From Pythium myriotylum (lineage: Eukaryota; Oomycota; Peronosporomycetes; Pythiales; Pythiaceae), in NCBI GenBank assembly GCA_023091665.1, contig JALJCQ010000016.1:372001-436000 (forward strand): 64,000 nucleotides of DNA, in the 5' to 3' direction. The notes beneath the pieces were generated by a model. That model was given only the letters and a program-made list of their open reading frames with translations, searched no databases and was not told where the DNA came from. Below are positions 32,769-44,100 of the stretch, one piece after another (position 1 is the first letter of the stretch; every line of letters starts with the position of its first letter). Position numbers and translations under genes: made by a program.

Positions 32769-33103
32769 GCAGCGAAGAGAGCCCATCCATCCATCCATCG
32801 TCGACGCGATCTTCGGCTCGTTTGCTCGTCAGTTGACCTCATTTTGTGATGTGTTTGGCGAGCCAATAAAACTTGATTACGTCGGAAACTCGTTTTTGAC
32901 AACGCCTTCTTGGAGCCGGTGGAGCCAATTTTCGAATGATTTTAGCAGGTGCTCGACACTATCTACTTGGAATTTGTATAGTTCCTATCCAGAGGGAGTG
33001 TCACTATGTAGTTGAAAGCTTGAAGCCTGTTTTTTTGGGATCCCGAGTTCTGGCTGACCGCAAGGGACGCATCAAGGGCGAGCGGCTCCCTTCAGAGTCA
33101 ACG

Positions 33104-34661
33104 ATGGCGACTGCTGGGCGGAACGCCACGACGCTGTCCCCCATGGAGGCCCTGCCCTTCGACCCCGAGTCGCCCGACAACGAGCTCTACAAGTGGATCG
33201 GCCTCGGCATCGTCATCGGCTCGGCCGTGCTCTCCAACCTCGGCGTCAACGTCCAGAAGCTCTCCCACGTCCGCGTAGGTGGAGAAAAAGATCGAGCGGC
33301 GAAAGAGGCTCGTGGCTGATCGCGTTTCTTGTGTAGGAGGAGGAGCTGCCGACGTTCCAACGGCGGGTCTACTACACGCGTCCGGTATGGATCATCGGTA
33401 TGATCCTCATCGTGTTGGGCGCGATCGGCGACTTTGAAGCGCTCGGGTGCGTCGGGATCGCTCGTGGGCGTTTGGCGCGCTGACTAACTAGACGCGAACA
33501 CCATGCTGCCGACAGCTTCGCGCCTCAGGCGCTCGTGGCGTCTGTGGGTGGAGGATGCACGGTGCTTGCGAATGTGTTCTTCGCGCATTTATGGCTCGGG
33601 CAGAACTTGACTGTGACGGACGTGGCCGGTACACTTCTCATCATCATTGGCGTCGTACTCAGTACAGTCGCAAATGAACCCGATGACAAGATGTCGCTGG
33701 CAGAACTTGAAAGTCAGTTCTGGCAGCCGGGTTTCCTCGTGTACCTTGGGATTATGGTGAGAGCTTTCCGATATTGAATCGGCTACGGGAGAGCATCAGA
33801 CTTATGCTGGCGATTTGGATTAGATTGGAATTCTTGGGATCATGTTCGGCGAGATCCAAGCCATCACTCGCCTGCCAAAACGAAACAACGAGGAAAAGCA
33901 CCGTCTCTTGCCTTTCTTCTACGCGACGGCTTCAGGCATCTTTGGCTCATTCTCAGTGCTGCTTGCGAAGTGCGCGTCGATCCTCCTCATTCTCACCATG
34001 AGCGGAGACAACCAGTTTGTATACTTCACTACGTACCTCTTCGTGGGTGGCATGATCTCAACACTCGTGTTGCAAACTGACTTACTCAACCGCGCTATCA
34101 TGGTCGGCGATACCGTGAGCGTCTTCCCGATGTTCCAGTGCTTTTGGATTGGGGTACGTAGTCACTCCATCCACTCGGATATCGTGAAGGATAGGCCTAA
34201 GTTTTCGTTCCAGTCAAGTGTGATAGGTGGGGTCATCTTCTACGAGAAATACACCCGCTTCACAGTCTTTGAATGGGTAGTCCTACCCATCGCACTCCTG
34301 TGTAAGTACACCTCATGCGATCTCTCTCCCGGAGAGTGTGTCATCTCACTGCGCTGTACTAGTTATTATTTGGGGAATCTACCTGCTATCAAAGCACGGC
34401 GAAGAGGACATCGCACATCTCGTGAGCGCCGGTCCCGGCGGAACTGTCTCGCCTGCTCTTTCCCGCAAGGGGTCCCATTTCACCAGCGGTCATTTCGGGG
34501 CTCTCATGCCCCTTTCTCCGACACACAGGGCATCTCTTCTCTTCACGCAGAATAGCAAAATTTTTGACGGGGTGAAAGATGAAGATAGCACTGCAACTCC
34601 GACGGAGAAGACTGCCCTTATCGATGACGACGCTGATCACTACCAGCGGATAGTCGTCTAG
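33104..34661 (+). CDS. NIPA-type magnesium transporter
   Basis: Six exons (33104-33274, 33337-33446, 33516-33756, 33824-34153, 34214-34301, 34363-34661) give about 412 residues. The Mg_trans_NIPA family is evident: the first TM (WIGLGIVIGSAVLSNLGVN), LGAIGDFEALGFAPQALVAS, ANVFFAHLWLGQNLTVTDVAG and VGDTVSVFPMFQCFWIG. There are nine or so TM helices of the DMT fold. The C-terminal 80 residues are polar and cytosolic. The protein should move Mg2+ across plasma or endosomal membranes. It lies downstream of, and on the same strand as, APC3, and its stop is 130 bp from the opposing RAD51 stop. Confidence 0.9.
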
Positions 34662-34791
34662 AGAAAAATATTTCGCATACGCCCGAGTCGTCAAGCCACA
34701 GAGTCATCAGAACGAGCTGATCATGAGAGAAGCAGGCTGAAACTAACTGTAAGTATCAGAAATACAAGCACTAGTTCACAAAGATGTGCAT

Positions 34792-36088
34792 TTAGTTTTG
34801 TTCATCCATAATTCCTTGTTCGGTGATCGAGTACACCGCTTCGGACTCCGGCAGAATTGGTGAGTCCACAACCTTCATGATTCGGTTCTCCCCGCGGCCC
34901 TTACGTAGGCGGAGTCTGTATATGCATCTTGTTAGAACTGACAATGCGCCATTGGTCCAGCAAACACAAACCTAGTGACGGAAGCGTGAGCCATGATATT
35001 GCCTCCGATTGGTTGCAGGGGATCTTTCGCGAACATGCCCGAGTCAGGGTTCGCAGTCATCTATCGGTTCAAATCAAGAATCAGGTATACAAAAAACGAC
35101 ATGAGAGCTAACAGCATCCGTCTAACCTGGTTTGTGATCACGACAGCAACTCCGAATTCATCTGCCATGCGAGTCAATGCTCGAAGGAACTTTGCAAGTT
35201 CCTGTTGTCTGGCTGCAAGTTCTCCACGCCCGGAATAATCAGTTCGAAAGAGAGCCGTCGCACTATCCACGACCACAAGCGCGTAGCGGGACTCGGCCAT
35301 CATGGCAGAAGCTTGAACGAGTAGCTGCATCTGATGCTCTGAGTTGTACGCGCGCGCGAAGGCGACATTGTCAAGTACACTCGCACCGTCGAGGCCGTAT
35401 CGCTCAGCGATAGCCACAAGGCGCTGCGGTCGGAACGTGCCTTCCGTATCAATAAAGAGGGCCTTCCCTTCTCCTCCTCCACGATCCACCGGGAGCTGGC
35501 AGGTCACACAAAGCTGGTGGCATAGTTGGGTCTTGCCTGTTCGGAACTCGCCGAAAATCTCTGTAATCGATCCGGTCTCAAAACCGCCTACATCATCTCA
35601 AGCATTACAACGAAGAACCCCCACTGCGACAGGAGCATGAATTGGAGATACCTTTGAGGAGTTCGTCGACCGCATTCGATCCTGTGCTGAGTGTGATGAG
35701 GTCTTTGCGACTTTCCAGCACATCAGCTGCCTGCGAGACCATCAATCTATCTGAGACGATTCTGTCCAGTACACGGATGAAAGGCACGCACTGTCGTGAA
35801 TCCGACGTTGACCATCTCGCGTGCGGCCTTGAGCATCTTGTCGGCCTTGACCTCGCTGATGCCCTTGATCGCGACGAGCTGGCGTCTCGTCGCCATGGCG
35901 ACCTGGGAATTAGCCGGCGCTCAGCTATCAAGCGATCCACAGCGCCAGCCGCAGGTTCAGCCCAACCCACCGCGTCGACCGTGTGCATGCCGGCCTCCTT
36001 GAGCTTGTTGATGTCGGTCGCGTTGATCCCGGCCTGCTCGAGCTCATTGATCAGCCGCGGCCCTTGCTACACCGGCCGCTCGTCAGTC

Positions 36089-36127
<39 letters not shown>

Positions 36128-36220
36128 AGTCTCTTGCCCGGCACTCGCCGTACGTACAAATTCGTGGGCCTCCTGCTCGTCCTCCTCGGCGTACGCCTCC
36201 TGGAACTGGCCTCGCTGCAT
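34792..36220 (-). CDS. RAD51: RAD51 recombinase
   Basis: Seven exons (36158-36220, 35971-36066, 35788-35902, 35652-35750, 35127-35587, 34972-35060, 34792-34915) give about 348 residues. The N-terminal helix-hairpin-helix domain ([32 protein letters not shown]) is followed by the RecA core. Walker A is GEFRTGKTQ and Walker B lies in [22 protein letters not shown] and [12 protein letters not shown] follow. The tail [23 protein letters not shown] favours RAD51 over DMC1. It forms filaments on ssDNA in homologous recombination. The exon 3/4 junction needs an intron of about 37 nt (35751-35787) and is the least certain join. Intron 1 carries a long CT repeat. Confidence 0.93.
36092..36124. repeat. 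(CT)n microsatellite in RAD51 intron 1
   Basis: An uninterrupted dinucleotide run of about 16 units lies within the 91-nt first intron. Read on the RAD51 sense strand it is (GA)n, between the GTACGT donor and the GTGTAG acceptor. Confidence 0.9.
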
Positions 36221-36389
36221 CGTCGTCGATCGGCTTCTGCCGCCTTTCCGGGTTCAAAAGCCCACCACCGACGCGCCAAAGAAACAAGATGAGCTCACTA
36301 CGTAATATTACGCCAACCAATGCAACGCCAACGTTCGATTGATCGAGGGGGGGGTTACATTCTCAGATCTCAGATCTGAGACCACCACG

Positions 36390-37948
36390 TCACAGCTCCG
36401 AGATGATCTTGATCTCGCCCGTGTGCGAGACCGCGCTCGATTTGCGTCGCCGAGGCGTGCTCGCGCTCGCATAGGATGCGTGCGAGAGAAGGGACGAGGC
36501 CGAAAGGCCTGAGTCGAATGTCGGGAGGCTTGACTCGCTCGAGAGGCTGTGCTGGGTCGTGAGCTGCTCGCGCGCGTGCTCGAGTACGTAGTTGGTGTAG
36601 GCCTGCAAAACGGTCAGCGCCTCCAAAGCTGCTCGGTTCTTTGTAGAAACAGCGACTCACCTGTGTTGCGATGATGTGTGCACGATGGTGGCTCGGGTCA
36701 GGAGGCACAGAAAATGCGGTGCACCCTACTGAGTCGGCGGCCGATGGACACAACATTCTGTTGCCCTGACTGCGGGGCGATGTGGTCGCCGACGATTGCT
36801 CCGCGTCGTTGGCGGACGTCGAATCAGATGGAGCGTGGTGGCTGCTATCTAGGAGAAGGTCTCTCATCTCGATCTTGGCACCTTGGCGTCGTATCTTACA
36901 AAGTCGAATGGCGGCAGTGAGGAAGGTAACCACCTTGCGGATGTGTCGTTTGCGAATGCTCAGGAGCGAGGCCACAACGAGCCCCATAGACGAAACTACG
37001 AAGGAGCGGACCATGCAGTAAGAGAGAAGCGTCTTCCGCGCGTAGTGAGCCGCATCGCTTGAGGTCGAGGAGTTTTGGAGGATTGACTGGTTCAGGCTCG
37101 TCAGCAAACTGATGCTGAAGAGGATTACTACGTAGAAAGAGACGGCCATGAGTCGGATCATCATTGTGCGGAAGATGCGTGCGCGTGCTAGGTTGTCCAC
37201 CATGCGGTAGGTATGAAAGAGCGATCTCAGTAGAGAAGGAGTTAGGCATAGAGTCGTCGCGACACCAAACACCATAAACGAGAGATGAAAGACCAGGCGA
37301 TCTTCGAGCGATTTGATCCAACAAAGGTCGTCGTCATCTGCGGAGGTGTAACCATGTCCGATTGAGGCACACGACAGCACAGCCAGGGAGGGGACTCCAA
37401 TGACGGTAAGATAGTAGAGTCTTGTTGCCCGCGCTATGGCTGAAAGCGCAGCGCGACGCACAACAAGCTAAATCCCAAACAAGCAGTCAGCAGATCAGTG
37501 GACAAACGAGTACCGCGCAAGTGATACCAACTCGGAAGACCCCAATGACGACGTAGATAGCGTTGAGCATCAGCGACACGAGGGTCCAATGCAAAAAGAT
37601 GGCCTGCGCTTGACACAGCGCACGCTGACTGACTGTCTCCATCTTTAAGTGCGCGTTGCCGTCGAAGACGCCGACGAGCATGGAGAGGTGACACACGATC
37701 AATGACATGCTGCAGTTACGGCAAAGATGTGAGCAGAGGGTCAGAGACGCAATTTGCCAAACGTACAGGCCGATGAGGAACGCATTCTCTGGGAACTTAA
37801 AAGACTTGGCCTTCGACCCAAAGGCGCGACCCAGCAAAGCGATGGTGCAGGCCGTAAGGGAGATGAACCCGATTATGCGCGTTGGGACGCGTCGCTGCGT
37901 CTGGCACCTGAGTCGCTGCTCGATGAAGAAGGACGAATTTCCCGCCAT
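36390..37948 (-). CDS. Multi-pass (7-8 TM) membrane protein with Ser-rich tail, receptor-like
   Basis: Three exons (37514-37948, 36661-37467, 36390-36602) give about 484 residues. Hydrophobic helices occur at IIGFISLTACTIALLG, LIGLYVWQIASLTL, SLIVCHLSMLVGVF, WTLVSLMLNAIYVVIGVF, YLTVIGVPSLAVLS, FHLSFMVFGVATTL, SFYVVILFSISLL and SFVVSSMGLVVASL. A long cytosolic tail rich in Ser, His and basic residues follows. The plan fits a seven-TM receptor or a related sensor, but no GPCR signature (DRY, NPxxY) and no PIP-kinase domain, as in oomycete GPCR-PIPKs, is seen. The first intron is placed at 37468-37513 by phase; a nearby GTTGGT donor is an alternative. It lies between RAD51 and the giant HECT gene, all on the minus strand. 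Confidence 0.7.
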
Positions 37949-38105
37949 GGCTAGGCCTTTCGAGCGAAGCGAGGAATGGTTTGGTCACAGAGCCCACGTC
38001 CGTCGTCACTGTCTCCGAAAATACACTCGGAAGAAGAGTGACACACAAGGACTGTAAGGCCGATCTCAATTGTATTATGCGTAGAGGAATAAGATTCGTA
38101 GGAAG

Positions 38106-41100
38106 TTACTCCGCTATTGTCGCAGAGAGACCGGCTATTACACTAGACACGGCGGCGGCAGCAGTCGCGACAGCGGCACTAGTCGCTGATGCCGTCACAG
38201 CCGCAATCGCTGATGCCGTCGCTGTTGATGGAGTTGCTGTACCGGCGGCAGTCCAGTTAAGTCCTTGACCGGCGCGCTGTGCAACGGTGGTGTTGTCTGC
38301 GTCAATTGAGAGGCAGTGAGTGATCGCGTACAGCAACCTCTCTCGCGTCACCTCCCGGGACGAATAGTTGGGCAGATCAATAGAGAAGAAGCACGTGTGA
38401 GCAATCGGCAGGTACGCATCAGGTCGAGTAGCGGCCTTGGGGAGCCCCGAAATTTTGAAGTCTTGGGTGAAGTCGGCCGCGTGCGTGGGCAATCGAGACC
38501 GACCCCACACAAAGCGAAGGAAAGCCGATTTTTGATCATCCGTGAAATCGCCTAGCACTTCCCAGAAGAAAGCAATGTGTGGGTCGCTAGCTTGACATCC
38601 ATCTCCATAGATCGTTCTTCGTCGAAGCAACTCGATATCAACTGTCGGCTTGCCGCACACGAGCGTCGCAAATTCTTGCCATGTGAAGAGTGCAATGGTT
38701 GGCGACGGCAAAATGGTAGCGATTCCACGTAGAACATCATTGCATACCGGAGTGAACTCAGTGAGTCGGTAGGTCTGGACTAGGCGAGCATAGTCCTCTT
38801 TGTCTTCCCACAGCACCCGAATGCTCTGGCCTCCGGGGACGATGTCGACCAGCTGTCGTGCGCTGGAGGTTACTGTGAACTGCGCTTCAATGATGTCATC
38901 AAACATCATCTCAGTAACACCATGCGTATTGATGTTGTCAATTGCGTCGACGACTTGAAAACTGCCTTGATGGATAGACTCGACATCTCGCCTTGTTACC
39001 TGCTCATCTACTATAGTCTTCCATAAGATCGCTGGTAGATTCAGATCTAGCGGAGTCTTTGTGCGAATCGCAATGCCGATGAGCTTGCCCAAAAACTCGG
39101 TCATTTGAACTAGTCGGGGATTTCCGTGGAGATGCACGTTCGGTACAAATTTGTCACGATTATCGCCTGCGGCGGCAAGCGCATTCGGGCATGGTTGCAG
39201 CAGCGGCAACACGTTGCTTTGCAGCTCGGAGCTCATCTGGGCTAGACATTCGCGGTATAACCCGCCGAAGTCATCACCGAACTCACCAACGAACTGGCAC
39301 TTGAATGCGCGGTCCGCACCACGAAGTAGTGAAGGCTGGATTGAATGGAGCTGGTCAAAGCACTGCGCAAACACACTGTCTTTCACACCAGTGTCTTCCG
39401 TTGCCTCTCGGGCACGGTGGCGATCAACCTCAATCTCTGGCCGCGCAACTGCTGGACTCTGCTGCTCTTTGAGAATATTGAGCCACCAAGCAAGTTTCAC
39501 ATTCTGGAAGATGATGCCTCGCAGCCGCCTTGCGCCACGGGCTAACAACGACATATCATCGCCAACTGACAGGTCGATGAACGAGAGAGAGTTCTGTAAG
39601 CGACAGTTGAAGTTGCGAAGAATTAGGAAGCGCTTCTGAATCTGAGTGAGTGGGATACCGTCGAGGCACTGAAATTTTCGCAGATGTTCGCCGCTCGGAA
39701 TGAATTCCTCTGGAGCCATACGGAGCGGGTCGCATGTCTGAAGAGCCTCGGCTCGGGACTCGCAGATATCATTCACAATCTGTACAACTGCATTGTCGTG
39801 TTCGGCGGTGAACACTGCTTGGGCTCGATGCAACTCATGGAGCTTAGCAGAGAACTTTGCGGCAAGCAAACGACGACCAGTGATTGAGAACTCGGGAACC
39901 GCAGTAAACGCGATCCCCCACTTATCAACATTCTGCGGTGTCGAATTATCGCCCGCATCTAGTGCAGCGCTCTCCTCGGCGGCCCTACATGAAGCAGGCT
40001 GATCTTCGCTGTCAACCCGAACAATCTCATCGCAACTCAGCCCGATATTTCCCTCGGTGTTACCACCGCGCGGCAAACTACCATGAGGTGATCCAACGGT
40101 AGCTGCGGTGACTGCAGCTGCTGCTTCGCGTTGGCGAAGTCGGCGACTTTGGGCCTCAGACTCTTCTCGAACGAGCGCCTCCATCACGTGCATGTTCGCA
40201 AGGATAAAGTCAGCGGCTTGTTCTGCATCATCTTCACAATGCCGTAAAGCGTAAACACACCAATCCATCGGGAAACCCATGAGGCTCAGAGCTGTGGCGA
40301 GCTCCATGCGGAAGTTAGGAATAGTGTCGTCGACGTCGCCTTCCTCGTCATCTTCGCTGTAGTAAGCGTCATCCCCAATACTTCCAGGGAGAAGACCACT
40401 AACACCACTACCACCGCATGAGAGTGTTTCACCTTCCTCAAGTCGGTGTCCGCCGATCAAGTCAATGGAGTCTCGCTGATTGTACAGTGCAAAACCTGGG
40501 TAGAATGTTCCTTCAAGTTTGGGTCCAACACCTCCGGGTCCAAACGCTACTCCAAGATCCTTACCATTCAAAGCATACGATAGTGTGCCACGCTTCAGAT
40601 CGAGCGTCATCCGAACAATATCGCCAGTTTTGAACTTTTCTCCGTAGGTACCTCGTTGTTTGCTGCCGTTGTGCCACAGGGCACGATTACCAATCCAACC
40701 CCACCCGCGGTTGTCTTTGCCCAAATACGAATCCAACCTGACGTCTCGGCGAGCAATTCCGAGAAAAATATTTGAGCTCGCAGTCACAAATGTGATTCGA
40801 ACTTCCCAGATGTGAATGCCACTATCAAAACGCGCGACGCCAATCGCAGTTTGCCAACCCTTGTCTCTTGCAAGAGAGAGTCGGGTGTCACGATGCTCGA
40901 GCTTCAAATACGGCCCCTTCCTAACACGGTCAACACGACACTGGAAGTTCGATTGGACGGGAAATCGCCACACGAAGCTGTCACCATCGATCATCACTTC
41001 TTGACCACCGCAGACACCCGTGAACGCTCGCACTTCCGACTCACCGCTATTATTGTCAGACCCATCACCACCTTGCAGAATTTGTAGACAGTGTGAGTTA

Positions 41101-44100
41101 GCGGTCTCACACCTACTGTCTAGTTTCACTCGAATGGACGTGGCGAGAGGGATGCTGATGAGGTTTTCCTGTAATTCGAGATCATACGGGTGTGCACTAT
41201 CTACACGAATGCACACGTCCTGCGAGATCTCTGACAAAAAATTATCCGCCGACAGCATGAATTCGTCTGGCAAGAGCCTGCCAAGTATTTGATCGCAGCT
41301 CCCTTGTTCGCAGTCCCGAGCTGGGTCTATTAGTGCCTGCATGACGCCGTAGACTTGACTTAGATGTTCATACCACTCGAAACCACTCATGATGTTGTCG
41401 TAGTCCATCGTATTAAATCGGAAAGCAAAGTTGACTCGACTCGCCAACATATCCACAGACGAACCTGATGCACCAAAGTTAATGAGGAACTTGCAGTCGT
41501 TACTGACTGATACAGTTGGATGCAAGTGGAGATAGTTCTCAACCGATGAAAAGGCTGTACCAAGCAGCCGCCCATTCTTTGTGAAGAAGATATCCCGTGT
41601 GTCATATCGCAATCCACACCCAAAAATGTCGCCAATCGTGACAGCACCATTCTGCTCGTTCCACCGCCAATGGTCTGCCGTGAGGTTGCACGTGTGCACC
41701 TTGCCATCCAAGGGTGTGTATGCGTATGAATGGGCGCTACCAGCGTTCATCCCTACAACTGGACCTTCTAGAGGGAACTGTGGGGGAGACAAGCCAAAAC
41801 CAAACAAACCATTTGCAGCGCTCGCTGTCGAACTCCCCCACTCCAGCACCGTCAACTCGAAGTAAATAACCTCAGCCTTGATTTCATCGTTCAATGTGAC
41901 CACAAGTTCTGGTGTGTGTTCAAAGCGACATGAGTAGCTATCTAGCACCGTGGAGTCTGTGTGTGACTCGGTATTCGGTGCAGTTGACTCATCGGTACGG
42001 TGCTCGAGCAAGAACTTGCGTTCTTCGCCAGAGAAATGCCGAGTAACTGCCATTTTGGATGAATGACTCACAAGCATTTCCTTGTGTGCAGCGGAACGTG
42101 CGAACTGAAAGCGATATGGTAGACCAATGATAGAGTTGGAGTCCTTGTCCAGGAAAGCAGTCAAAGCACGAACACGGTCAGAGCGGTTCTTCTCGTCCAC
42201 TACAAGCATAAGTTCCACAAATGCCTGCAAGAGTGAGTGCAACATTAAGCCTCCATCTTGATCTTGCTGGAGAGCGATGATTTTGGAACGGCAATATAGT
42301 ATTCCGTCTGTGTCCTTCCACTCACCGCCGCTACGTATCAGCCTTATCAGTGCTCGCACTAATGAAACGGCAGTTTGGCCACTCCCGGGCAACTTTTCGT
42401 TGAGCACTTGCTTCACTAGAGCGAAGATCGCTGCTGATAGCTCGGGTTGCATCGCACTTTCAAGAAAACTCTTGGCACCAGCTGCCGGATTATTTTCCAA
42501 ACACTTGTGGCACTCAAGTATAACGTTGACGAAGCTCATAGCGTTGTTAACGGACACCGCCGAGCACATAATCTTGTCTTCAGCGGACATGCGAATAGAA
42601 AATGCCGTCGCTCCATCCGTTGCTGTACCATCGACAGTGATGACTGGCAGTATAGCTCGACAAAAATCCTTCTCAACAGACCAGAGTGATGTGCGTACGC
42701 ATACTTCATCTGCTGCAATCTCCAAAACGCTTAGGCTTTCAGCTTGCTGATTCCGTCTTTGTTCACCACCGAGATTTTCGAGTGCTTTGATTAGCGTCGG
42801 CGGACCTAGTGACCAGCTTTCTGCTCGCCACCGACAAGTGTAGGATTCGGCGCGTTGGGAGAGATCCTCGCGAATACACCTCACTGAGGACAGTGGGGGT
42901 GGCTGAAACGGATCTTCTTTTGTGCCTGCAATGCACCCGAACGCAACATACCCTGGGGGAGCTATCGGCCACCACACAGACCGAATCTGCTTGCGCTGGA
43001 AGTCGGGGTCATTATCGGAGTTCTTCGGAAGCCCTTTGCCGGTTACATCGACACGCTCAAAACCAACAGGGGGAAGTAGGAGGCCTGTCCCATCGTCACG
43101 AATCATTATTACAGGAAACTCGGGGGAGTCTCCGCCGATTTGAAGAACATCCCCTAGTGGAAACCACGCAGTTCCTTGGTGGAGTTTAGCACCAACTGGT
43201 AACATTGGACGCCAAATCGTGACGTAGTCGTCTGACGTCGTTCTACTCAACGAGTCAGATCCTTGTGAGGTCGCGAATTGTCGTCGCCTCCATTTGCGTC
43301 GGAACTGCAGCAGCGGATCAGGTGGCGGAACGCTCCAAACACGTTCGAAGGATGCTACAACTATACACTCGATTCCAGATGATAGCTGAATCGGACCCTT
43401 AGGAAACAAAATTTCAGGCCGATGAGATCTGGACATTGCCACTTCCCAGTTGAGTAGTGAGCCGTGGTGAACAAACGAGCGGGAAAGTGTGTGCATCAGC
43501 GTATCAAGAACTAGGTTGTGCATGATGTTTGTTTGGTGCAAGAGACCCGAGTTGTCGAGTTTCAGCGCCTGGCCTTCGTACTCAAGAAGCATCCGGAGTA
43601 GACGGGGTAGGATATCGATTGTCTTGTTTCTAGACCAGCAATCATGCGCGTCGATTGCGAGACACATTGCAGACAGGTTGTGAACCGCATGCATGTTCAT
43701 CAACAGGGATCTCGATGGTGACTGGTTGAAGGTTTCCTCTGCTGTGCGAGATAGTATCCGTTGAATTGTTCCTGATTCGTGCAGAAGATTGCTCTCTATT
43801 GAATCAGGGGTCTTGTACCTCTCGCAGTTCGAAGGAGCAAACAATATAAGCTGACGGAGTGTAATCGGGTCACCAAAAGCTGCCAGCACGTTATCTGCTT
43901 GGTCGGGAATCTAATTAATTGGAACAGACAGTTAAATAAGCGAACAGTTCGTAAATCGCTGCATCAATATTGCACTCACGTCTCGAAATAGCCGTACTAC
44001 TTGCTCCAAGAGTTGGCGAGAGTGGACAGCCGTCATCAAACCACTTAACACTCCCTCTTCCTCATCTATCTCTGCTGAATTCATCTGAGAGATACGATCG

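Noticed and set aside
36362..36381. CAGATCT tandem/palindrome just after the 7-TM gene
   Set aside because: Short and GATC-based, easily produced by chance; no context suggests function.
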